In this document: one piece after another, positions 23,047-32,150 of the stretch
Layout: each line of letters opens with the position of its first letter
How positions within the stretch are numbered: the stretch's first letter is position 1
Assembly: GCA_949825065.1 (NCBI GenBank)
Contig: OX463856.1
Location: 20,084,632-20,148,631 of the forward strand
From: Odontocerum albicorne
Taxonomy: Eukaryota > Arthropoda > Insecta > Trichoptera > Odontoceridae
DNA: 64,000 nt
Direction of reading: 5' to 3'
The notes under the pieces: model-generated
Told to the model about the DNA's origin: nothing
The model's database searches: none
What the model saw: only the letters and a program-made list of their open reading frames with translations
Made by a program: the position numbers and the translations under genes

Positions 23047-24513
23047 CCTCAAACTGACTGAATGTTGTCTTGCTAACACGTGTAACAATGAAACTTCCCT
23101 TAGTGGTTTTGTAAGTTCTGTGCCTACTTTTGTAGTTCTCAAGCCCAAATATTATATTAATGTGGCCACAGCAAAACGCGTTTTTGATCCACGATCTTCA
23201 TTTAATGCAATGCCAGTTCAGATATTTAAAGGGCGTCATTCTAATGACTTAATGAATTGATCCTTTCACAATTCATCATTGGTTTATCTCCTTTATTTTT
23301 GAGTTTCATTTTAGTCACGCCAGTACAAAATTACACCAATTGCTGGTCAAATCTTCCGCTTCCGTCCAGTAAATTCAAACTTTTAAGAACATGGATTTCT
23401 TGGTTACCCTTAAGAAGTTATATTTAATCTAATCGCAATATATTATTATCTTTGATTTTTGTTTATTTTCAAACTGTCAGAGATATATTGCTAAAACTTG
23501 GAAGAAATTTTCCTATCCCTGGGAAATTTCTTATATTTTATTTTATTAAATCAATTAAAAACGGTTTTTCTTACCGAAACAATAATCTTGTTTATTATGA
23601 ATGCCAGAAACTTGGGCCACCTCTTGATAAGTCAAAGTACTTGTCCAATTTTCGTGGATTCCGCAAATTAAGTAAAATTGTAAGGGCATTTAATAAATTA
23701 CCAGTAAAAAATGAGCTATTTTTTAAACTGTTTCTCATCGAAACATCATCTTTTTAACATCTTGACTAGCCCCCAACATATTCCTTTATCAACACTTATA
23801 AAAAAAAATGTGTTAAGATATGATAATTCATTATTCAACTGAAGAAAAATACGATTTTCTTTAAAAAAGCAAAGTGGTAAAATATTGGTTTCCACCAATA
23901 TTTTTTTTCTTTCACGTTGGAATCAGAAGTTTGTTACACGAATTTTTGGATATTTGGAGAACAAGTCTTTGTATACACACATAGTTTAAACAAGTTTTTT
24001 GGATAGGGTAATATAGATCAAATATTTTTTTCAAATTTACCAATACCCTGCAAATACAAAGTACCCGTAAAATAGTGACCCACTTAAATGACTTAATTAC
24101 GTTAAATTTAAATTGTGTTGAAAATTATTGGAATAACATATACTTATTTTATTTGGGATGGAGAGAACGAACTAAATCGAATATTGAAGGTGAAAAACGG
24201 AGTGTTCTGCTTCTTAAATCACTCGTTTTCTGAAAAAAATAATTCACCATTGTTACAAAAAAATGTGCAACCATATAAACTTGCTTAAGCTCTTATGCTC
24301 ACAAGCTCCTAGCCTAGAGGTTCAGTTGTCAACTTATCAGCATTGATGGTTGCCATCATCCGTGGAAACACAATCATTCAATTTATTTTTGCATTATATC
24401 ATACCTTGACTCCCTGTAGGTAATTGGGTAGTCCAATAGCTTTCAAAGCTATATGACTACCCATTTTTTTTTGGATATGAGAGCTTAAATTATGATTTTT
24501 TGCTTAAGTCTTG
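23047..24513. other. No recognised gene; 101-codon frame unassigned
   Basis: The plus frames 23042-23260 (72 codons) and 23452-23757 (101 codons) are the only sizeable ones. The second is rich in K, F and N with a hydrophobic start. I recognise neither. They could be tail ends of old retroelements. The remainder is AT-rich with no structure. Confidence 0.35.
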
Positions 24514-24517
24514 GTTC

Positions 24518-24979
24518 TTTAGCGGTGTTGGTTCTAGTAGGACGAGATGATGATAGTAGTTGTTGGTAAATCAATAAAATACGTCAATTAGCAATGCGGA
24601 AAGAGAGAGTGAATGAATCAATGAATAATAATTAATAATTTATGATGCTTTATTTATCGGTAAGTGGGTATTTATACATTTCAGAATGGGCGCGGGAGTG
24701 CGCCCGCAATATATTTTTATCTCGCTTCTGTGCGTGCAGAAGTGGTCGATTGAAATATTGCAGACATCGCAAATAGTATTGTGGGTAGACAATTTGTTTG
24801 CGAAAACGGCGAGACAGCGTGATGCGTTCTCTTTCTACTGTGGAATGTATCGTAAATAGTATTTGTGGGTAAACAATTTCAATGTTTTGGTATGCGACCT
24901 TTGGACATATCCAAAGGTCGTTTCGTCGGTCGTTGACCGTGTGTGTTGACAATATTCAGCGAGGATCGTGGTTCCTACA
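24518..24979 (-). repeat. 3' LTR of the H2B-carrying element
   Basis: 462 bp. On the minus strand it starts TGTAGGAACCACGATC and ends ..ACCGCTAAA. It shares most of its length with 25825-26192 but has about 100 bp absent there. The frame at 24952-24650 is an LTR shadow. Confidence 0.85.
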
Positions 24980-25024
24980 TGGCTCCCTTCCTAGTGAAGC
25001 GTAAGGTGCGTACCTTCGCGAACG

Positions 25025-25513
25025 CTAGGTTCCGGTGCATCTGGCGCCTGGACTGGTTTTCCGTTTCCCCTTTGTCGAAATAGGTACGTGGATAACAGCA
25101 GCGAGCGGCGTTTTTTCCCGAATCTGCAGTGTCGTACAGATGGGTGATGCGGAAGCGGGGGGTAGGTTTGGTCGTGTCTCGCTAACTTCGGTTTGTCTGC
25201 GGTGCGTTGGTCGTCGATGCTTGGTTGTGTAGATCAAGTTGCAGATGGCGTCCAACGTGGAGGGTTGTTCTGCAGGTGCTTGATGATGGTGGAGTCTGCG
25301 ATGCTCGTGGCTGTAGCGTGGTTGTAACGTGGTTGTAGCGATGTTCATGGTTGTAGCGACGTTTGTGGTTGTATCGATGTTCGTGGTTGTAGCGATGCTT
25401 GTCTGCTCCAGCATCTTGTCGGTCAGTAGTTCGTCGAGGGAGGCAATCCGGGAAATCGTGTGGCTGATCGCCAGGACTGACCTCACATGAGCTGGCGTCA
25501 GGCTCGTCCACAT
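25025..25513 (-). pseudogene. Gag C-terminal remnant (CsRn1-like)
   Basis: The minus frame starts WTSLTPAHVRSVLAIS followed by ISRIASLDELLTDKMLEQ. This matches the end of the capsid region of CsRn1-type Gag, where a LW..LP..VQ..L motif precedes a LA.MADKI.E helix. A region rich in T/N/H repeats (RYNHEH-like in the alternative frame) follows. A third frame then shows a segment, FGKKRRSLLLSTYLFRQ, reminiscent of the Gag CCHC/Arg-rich end. The frames are offset from each other, so this is decayed or always non-coding. It sits directly after the H2B fragment in transcription order. Confidence 0.6.
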
Positions 25514-25755
25514 CAGATGTAGTGTTGTATCTGGGTGACGGCCCTGGTGTCCTTGCTGACGGCGTGCTTGGCTAACTCGCCGAGGAGTAGGATCCTGACG
25601 GTGGTCTGGATCTCTCTGCTGGTGATGATGCTCATCTTGTCGTAGTGGGCGAGGTGGGTGCCCTTGGCGGCGGTGCGCTCGAAGATGTCATTGACGAAGC
25701 TGTTCATGATGCTCATCGCGTTGCTGCTGATGCCGGTGTCGGGTTGCACATGTAC
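25513..25755 (-). pseudogene. Captured histone H2B fragment
   Basis: About 72 codons read as the core and C-terminal end of histone H2[20 protein letters not shown], then [39 protein letters not shown] and [11 protein letters not shown]. This corresponds to about residues 48-120 of a metazoan H2B, i.e. helices alpha-2, alpha-3 and alpha-C without the N-terminal tail and alpha-1. The frame has no stop or shift over the H2B part but carries roughly 17 replacements, some at normally invariant sites, such as Pro to Leu in the LLLPGELAK motif. Its G+C is much higher than its surroundings. It lacks its own ATG. The element's Gag N-terminal region is missing where the H2B piece sits. The H2B frame and the downstream Gag frame are not in register now. 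Confidence 0.85.
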
Positions 25756-25808
25756 GGTGTTTATCGAGTTGGCAATATTCGTTATAGTTGAAATCCGTGT
25801 TCACTTTT

Positions 25809-25823
25809 CGTTCAGGGTCACCA
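25809..25823 (-). promoter_or_regulatory. Primer-binding site, tRNA-Trp type
   Basis: The minus strand reads TGGTGACCCTGAACG one base after the 5' LTR end. The complement fits the acceptor end of a metazoan tRNA-Trp. The element at 44392 has TGGTGACCCCGAACG in the same place. Confidence 0.7.
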
Positions 25824-25824
25824 C

Positions 25825-26192
25825 TTTAGCGGTGTTGGTTCTAGTAGGACGAGATGATGATAGTAGTTAGTAGATAGGTGCGGGAGTGCGCCCGCAATAG
25901 TAGATATGTGCGGGAGTGCGCCCGCAATATATTTTTATCTCGCTTCTGTGCGTGCAGAAATGGTCGATTGAAATATTGCAGATATCGCAAATAGTATTGT
26001 GGGTAGACAATTTGTTTGCGAAAACGGCGAGACAGCGTGATGCGTTCTCTTTCTACTGTGGAATGTAAATAGTATTTGTGGGTTAACAATTTCAATGTTT
26101 TGGTATGCGACCTTTGGACATATCCAAAGGGCGTTTCGTCAGTCGTTGACCGTGTGTGTTGACAATATTCAGCGACGATCGTGGTTCCTACA
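25825..26192 (-). repeat. 5' LTR of the H2B-carrying element
   Basis: 368 bp, sharing its ends and most internal sequence with 24518-24979. It has a local duplication of the gtgcgggagtgcgcccgcaa block (about 25876-25928) and lacks the adjacent AT-rich part. The LTRs have therefore diverged since insertion. Confidence 0.85.
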
Positions 26193-26351
26193 GTTCCTTT
26201 GCTTTATTGTATTTTTTCGGCCATTCAGATTAATCTACATATCAATATTGTGATGTACTGTGATTTTCACTCAGTCTTAGATCGGTTCCCTTCAGTGGAG
26301 TCAAAATTAAGTTTAACTAAATTCGAAGTTTTTTTGTGATAGTACGCCAGT

Positions 26352-26399
26352 AAGTTCCCACAGTCTTATAAAAGCCATTTTATAAGACTGTGGGAACTT
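26352..26399. repeat. Perfect 22-bp hairpin with 4-base loop
   Basis: aagttcccacagtcttataaaa (26352-26373) is followed by gcca and then its exact complement (26378-26399). It lies 160 bp outside the H2B-carrying element. No run of T follows, so terminator function is not suggested. Confidence 0.9.
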
Positions 26400-26446
26400 C
26401 ACGCTTTAAACCGATTTAACATATACGTACATTTACTTTGTTGCAG

Positions 26447-26830
26447 CTATTTTTCTTTACCAGTAACGTCGGTCTTCAAAGTCGTTATCACTAATATTCT
26501 TATCATACACATAACATATATTACACTCAGACCATCCCTGAAGGACTCCCTTTGAGCAGTTCTTTTTTCGTCACTACACAACGTTACGCTCATAATACGT
26601 GTAAATATAGAAAATTTCGGTCTTACGTGAAGATCGCGGTTATCGTGGGCGATGGTGGGATCAAACTGAACTATTGATAAGTTAATGAGAGCCCTTCTGC
26701 GACATTGTCTTGAGGCGGAAATACACGTGACGTTTCCAGCAATTTTATAACTTGCCTTAGATTCCAACAACCTTTCTACAATACCTATAGATCGAGGAAT
26801 AATGGTTAGCTGAGAGTTCGACGAGCTCAT
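26447..26830 (-). CDS. Unrecognised 127-codon open frame
   Basis: From the ATG at 26830 the minus strand is open for 127 codons, longer than most chance frames nearby, and lies in DNA that is less AT-rich. The peptide is basic, with serine- and arginine-rich stretches and a hydrophobic segment near its C-terminus (SVIYVMCMIRILVITTL). I recognise no domain. It could be an exon, a transposon relic or a chance frame. There is no clear promoter or splice evidence. The hairpin at 26352-26399 lies just past its 3' end. Confidence 0.2.
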   Translation of the reverse strand: MSSSNSQLTIIPRSIGIVERLLESKASYKIAGNVTCISASRQCRRRALINLSIVQFDPTIAHDNRDLHVRPKFSIFTRIMSVTLCSDEKRTAQRESFRDGLSVIYVMCMIRILVITTLKTDVTGKEK

Positions 26831-27059
26831 CCTGTGTGACACGGCAATAGTGAAAATTCACAAGGTCTTTATATATCGACTTTGATATGATATATCCATT
26901 AGTGATCATTACGTACTTCTCCAAGGAATTGAACTGCCATGTAGAATATGGTGTACTCCAAATAATCTTAGGTGTGACACGCTTTGCATATGTGTAATTG
27001 ATTCTCCATAATCCTCATGTGAAGTGGAAATTTATTTTGCTACATCTTAATCTGTATTA

Positions 27060-27670
27060 TGGATAATAAATCTGAAAATCTAACAGTGAGACAGAAACCA
27101 TACTCGTGCAATAGAACAAGTTGGCCGAAGAGCAAATAAGTGGAGATCTGCGATAGACGACTACAACCTTAACTTGTACTAAGAAGGGAAGGAAAATGAA
27201 GTTGGTACATATGTATTGTATGACTATTGATATTGGGGTACAGAGTGATGGTAATTTTTCACGCCATTCTACCAAAGTATATAGCTACCGCATCGTCCGC
27301 ATTCATACATCTATCGTACATACTATTCTGTTTCATATATTTCTTATCTTTCCGTTGAAAGTTTCTCCAACTATCGTGTTCTACTCTTAGTTCTGTCCAC
27401 GTCTTCCTCGCTCATCTCTCATTTCAGATGTGTAAATTCGTTTCGTTATTCTCATACTCATTCTTTTTATGTGGACAAACCATTTCATGATTCGGTTCTT
27501 AATTATAATTTTAATATCCATATCTATCAAACAGTTATCCTTTATTCGATCAATTCTTACTCTATCAAATATTGTTATACCAGATATTCTACATAAAACA
27601 CATATTTCTACCTCATTTATTCAGTTATTTTAATTTTAATGCCCAAGCTTTACTTACATACATGTAGGAT
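27060..27670 (-). pseudogene. Decayed LINE reverse transcriptase tail and 3' UTR
   Basis: Reading the minus strand from 27670, fragments match the end of an endonuclease-type LINE ORF2: a GITIFDRVRIDRIK block, then IIIKNRIMKWFVHIKRM (family form: LRWFGHVERM), then TKRIYTSEMRDERGRRG. Stops and shifts are frequent. The layout is like the relics at 2.3-3.1 and 61.8-62.2 kb. The sequence towards 27060 is probably the 3' untranslated part. The plus-strand frames over it are shadows. Confidence 0.6.
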
Positions 27671-28339
27671 GGCAAAAGCAAACTTCATTGTCAATATTTT
27701 TTTAAGGATTTCCAATTGTGTAGTTGGCAATAAACACTACAACGTTCGCTATTTGTACCTTCTAACCTGTATCAACACGTACTTCAAAAACGTTCTTTTT
27801 TTACCATATTTCGAAAACATACTCCTCAAAAAGCTAAATTGTTTTAACTTATATTTATCCTTCGATATTCACCCATGTGTTGCAATTAATCACAGAAGTT
27901 GATGATGATAAAATTTTCTTTTTTTATTTTTTCTTTATAAAAAATATTTTTTTCTTTGTAAATTAAAGAAATAATTCAAAAAAGCACAGACGCATGAATG
28001 AATCGATGACAAATTGAATTGATTCTTCATAAAAGACGAAAATTGAATTTGAAGTTATTTTCATATCGGAATCAAATTTGTCTTCGTCTCTTCGATAACT
28101 TATTTTTCACGTAGAAAATATTAAAGAGAACATTTCTCAGTCAGCTTTTTATTGTTTATATTTCCTCGATTATACCTTGACGGTGAAGTCGGATGTCATT
28201 TTAGTACTGGAAGTTGAGTTTTCGTATGTTGAAATGGGATGAAATGTTTGGGAAGAAAGTTGATATCTGAGACAAATCTTATATTAAAACTGTTTCTTGA
28301 AAAGTGCAAATAAACTATTTGTATTAACATGAGTATTTT
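27671..28339. other. No gene recognised
   Basis: AT-rich unique sequence before the satellite domain. Confidence 0.4.
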
Positions 28340-30830
28340 TTAATAAAATCAAATTTGATCTATTTCAAACTACGGAAAGTGTATGTTTAAAACGTGTTTA
28401 CGTCGCATTTACACATTAAATAAACGTTTTAAACCATAAATGGATGATTTGTTACAATGCTTCTTAGTGTTTATTTTTTTTTTTTTAATAAATACACTGT
28501 TAATAAATTATTATTATCTTAAATGTAGCATTATCGCCACAAAATGAAGTATGCCTGAACAAAATCGTTAAAATAATATTTTTATGAACGTTTATGCGTT
28601 GAAAAATAAAAATTTTGACCAAAAATCAAAACATGTTGCAAATTCTATGTAAGTTCTTTGTTTGAAACTTACATTCCTTGCACTTACTTTTAATTTAATT
28701 TATTTGTACAAAAAAGATCGATTTTGCAAAAATTACAAGATTTGTATCAATTGTATTGACACAATTTTGTTATTTTTCCTAAAAATTATCCATTTTCGAT
28801 AAAAAATTCTAACAATTCGTAAAATAAAATAAAACTGAGTTTATAATAATGTTTATGTCAAATTTGCTATAAAGTTACATTTTCAACTATAAGTGGATAA
28901 TTTGTAAGAATATTTAATTGTTTTTGAAAGGAATTTAGTATTTCTGACAAACTGAGCGTTATCACCACATAATTATGTAAGTTTTGACAAAGTTATGAAA
29001 AATAGTCGCTTTAATAACGTTAACACATTATAAACTATAAAATGTGACTGAAACATATCATGTTGCCGGTAACGAGTACTTTTTATAAAATTCAACATGT
29101 TTATTATAAAAAAATGCTATTTTTTACATAAAAACATATATTTTCGTTCACAATCATAGAATTTCTTGACAAAACTACGCAAAGTAATACTGAATAACAC
29201 GTTGAATGTTGTTCCCTAAACTTAACTTTTTACCCATAAATAGGTGATTCACAACAATATTTCATTGTAAATTACTGAATTTTATAATTTAGCATAGTCG
29301 CCACTGCATTAAACAGAGTCTGGACAAATTCATAAAATATAGATATTTAAGTTAATGTATATAAGTTGAAACTTATATAATTGGACAAATAACATATAAA
29401 ATTGCTAGAAATTAGTTATTTGTAACAATTCAGCATATTTATTACATAAATTTTCCAATTTTTACCAAAAAATGTTTTATTTACGTTCACAATGCGTTTT
29501 GTGATAAATCATGCTAGGAGTAATAATATCATATATAACGCATTCTCGTTAAAATTATTATAAACTAACGTTCAAACTACCATATATGTCGACCATTTGC
29601 ATCAACGTGTTGATGTTACGATCACAAAAATTTGCAGGAAAGGCTACCAAATGAATCATTATGGCTACAAAAAGTGTTGATGTTACGATCACAAGCATTT
29701 GCAGGAAAGGCTACCAAATGAATCATTATGGCTACAAAAAGTGTTGATGTTACGATCACAAGAATTTGCAGGAAAGGCTACCAAATGAATCATTATGGCT
29801 ACAAAAAGTGTTGATGTTACGATCACAAGCATTTGCAGGAAAGGCTACCAAATGAATCATTATGGCTACAAAAAGTGTTGATGTTACGATCACAAGAATT
29901 TGCAGGAAAGGCTACCAAATGAATCATTATGGCTACAAAAAGTGTTGATGTTACGATCACAAGCATTTGCAGGAAAGGCTACCAAATGAATCATTATGGC
30001 TACAAAAAGTGTTGATGTTACGATCACAAGAATTTGCAGGAAAGGCTACCAAATGAATCATTATGGCTACAAAAAGTGTTGATGTTACGATCACAAGCAT
30101 TTGCAGGAAAGGCTACCAAATTAACTATTATTGGCTACAAAAAAAGACTATTCGATTGAAGAGAATGGGGTCATTGAGTTTTTGAGTTGATTTCGCAAAA
30201 ACGTGCCGGATTGCAAAAAAAATGTTATTTGTGACAATTTGATGAGGTTTGTTACAAAAGTTTACTTTTTTAACCCTAACAAATACATTATTTTTTATAA
30301 TTATAGACAATCTACTGAATCACATAAGAAGTGTAAATTAATTTTAAAAAAAATTCTGTATTATGTTAAATAATAACGTTTTATAAGCCAGAATGTGATT
30401 TTTTATTACGTTTTCAACAAAATAGCAAGCATAGTGAAATAACGTTGGTTATGATTATACTGATCGAATTAAGATATTTGACACTTACAAACTTATACTA
30501 TCGATAGAACCTGGACGATTTCCTGAACAATATCATGAACAAATGGACCTTTGATATAGTAGTTATTTCACTTACTAGTATTTATTTCACTAACTAACTA
30601 GCAAAAAGACCTTTAAAATAGTACTTTTAGTATTTATTTCAACAAAAACAAATGAAGATGAAATGTCTCACATCTGACATTTTTGGCGCTTTTTCAAATA
30701 AATTTTCTTTTTTCAGACCATCAAACTATCAATTTCAATAATATTTAAAAAAATCATGTCCAAGGCGTAATTTTATTCCGTTCTATCGTTACTTCTATAT
30801 AGACATACAATACTATTAAATAATAATTGT
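28340..30830 (+). repeat. Old satellite S2, block 1, with array-end block
   Basis: A degenerate repeat with a period of about 325-440 bp. Landmarks are a (g)cattatcgccac box followed by a acaaaatcatgaaaaatag-like box and an aacgttta..cgttgaaaactat-like box, seen near 28.53, 28.97 and 29.30 kb. From 30140 to 30830 comes a non-repeating end block (ttgagttgatttcg.., then gctttttcaaataaattttc..tttcagac). Parts of this end block recur at 34.13-34.40 kb and at 57.08-57.30 kb. Copies are much more diverged than S1. No genes. Confidence 0.7.
29607..30142 (+). repeat. 67-bp minisatellite, eight copies, dimeric
   Basis: gtgttgatgttacgatcaca recurs exactly every 67 bp (29607, 29674, 29741 ... 30076). 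After the first copy, units alternate between caagcattt and caagaattt, so the true repeat is a 134-bp dimer. It lies inside S2. The equivalent position in S2 block 2 (about 34041-34107) has a single diverged unit. Confidence 0.95.
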
Positions 30831-31349
30831 TCCATCGCAAAATTAGGTAAGGTTACGTAGGGTACTGTATAATACTGCATAACATACGAGTAAATAGTTT
30901 AGGTGACCAGTGTGAGGAGTATATTATTTTGAATAAGTCAAAATGGATAAAAAAAATCCCAAAAGAACTACAGGACGCCATTCTGATCAAGAAGGGTGTG
31001 CTTTGCAAAAAATAGAATCTTAAAATGTCGTTGATTTCTGTGCATTCGCATAGAGCGTGTCAAAATCGATACGAATCATGATATTCTGTAATGTTCTAGA
31101 ATTAATTTCACGTGATCGAAATATTATTTATTTTTTTGAGCCGAACTTTTCCCAGACACCGGAATCCGCAGGTGTGCTCCTCTGTCACCAATACCCCCAC
31201 CACTCCGGGAGACTATATTCTGAGCCTCGCAGAGCTGAGCGGGTTTCTCTCGCAGGGCGAAGGGCTGCTCGGTTCACGTCACCCTGTGCTATATCGTAAT
31301 TATTTTAATTAATAAGAATGGCTCGAGGCTAATTCTAACTTCTAATACA
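30831..31349. other. No established gene; GC-richer patch at 31.14-31.29 kb
   Basis: A 26-codon frame (30943-31023) and two overlapping 66- and 80-codon frames near 31.06-31.31 kb are visible, none of a known family. The GC-richer patch and the 70-bp repeats after it may belong to an unidentified insertion separating the two S2 blocks. Confidence 0.35.
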
Positions 31350-31562
31350 TTTAGTCTAATTCTACGCCGAGATTTCTCTTCGATCGACACGCTGCATGCT
31401 GTGGCGTCATATTCTCAGACCATTTCTAATTCAACGCCGAGATTTCTCTTCGATCGACACGCTGCATGCTGTGGCGTCATATTCCGAGACCATTTCTAAT
31501 TCTATGCCAAGATTTCTCTTCTATTGATACGCTGCATGCTGTGGCGTCATATTCCGAGACCA
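31350..31562. repeat. 70-bp tandem repeat, three copies
   Basis: cgccgagatttctcttcgat recurs at 31365, 31435 and, diverged, 31505. Each copy includes cacgctgcatgctgtggcgt. Confidence 0.9.
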
Positions 31563-32150
31563 CTTCACGTTCCTCAATTCCATCAACGATATCTCCGCCA
31601 TTCTCCAAGCGGGTACTAGGACAGGTTGTCTTCACGGCCGTCACGGATCGATCCGCAGCTCCAGCTTCTATACTTCGCGTTCAAGTGGTGTCCAGCAGAC
31701 ACGAAGGATTCCTGGTGCGCCAAGACTACTACTATTACGTCATTATATAATGTTGAAGGTATTGTGATCCCATCTTATTTGTAATTCTTTAGTGATTTCA
31801 AATTTTACCCTACCTTGCTTCTTTTGGTCACGACGCTTCCAGAGCGATCGTTAGAAGTAATCTTTAAAGTTAAACTCTTAAATGGATTTTATTAGAGTCA
31901 GATTTTTATTCAATTTCTAACTAGTCTTACCGGTATCATTGATCCGGTAGTGATAATAAATAATCTAATTTAAACTATTACTGCGTTTCATTTTTATTAC
32001 CCTTTCCTCTGACGAATGCTGTGAGAAGTTCTAGTGTTGTTGCCCGTCGAATTCCGAGACTAAAGAGATCTGTGTTCACTTTCTTTTACCGATGAGCTAG
32101 CCTCGAGTTATGATTCATTCCGATATTTTTGAAATTAAATTATTTAAAAT
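31563..32150. other. No gene recognised; probable insertion within S2
   Basis: Unique, slightly GC-richer sequence that interrupts the S2 satellite. A 94-codon frame at 31466-31750 overlaps the repeat edge and matches nothing known. I could not define its ends. Confidence 0.35.

Larger units (their letters stand above)
24518..26192 (-). mobile_element. Non-autonomous Ty3/Gypsy (CsRn1-like) element carrying a histone H2B fragment
   Basis: Two LTRs bracket about 845 bp of internal sequence on the minus strand. The element is flanked by a perfect 4-bp duplication gttc (24514-24517 and 26193-26196). The primer-binding site next to the 5' LTR, TGGTGACCCTGAACG on the minus strand, fits the 3' end of tRNA-Trp, as in CsRn1-type Gypsy elements. 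A polypurine run AGGAAGGGAGCCA lies just before the 3' LTR. Internally come a leader homologous to the element at 44.8 kb, then a histone H2B fragment, then a Gag C-terminal remnant. There is no protease, RT or integrase. Confidence 0.85.

Noticed and set aside
25513..25755. Functional host histone H2B gene
   Set aside because: It lacks the N-terminal tail, first helix and start codon, has changes at invariant positions, and is enclosed by LTRs.
29607..30142. Regular 67-bp spacing suggestive of a CRISPR-like array
   Set aside because: Whole units are repeated with no unique spacers, and the setting is a eukaryotic satellite.
30943..31023. Short gene starting ATG-GAT-AAA
   Set aside because: Only 26 codons, no family resemblance, no supporting context.
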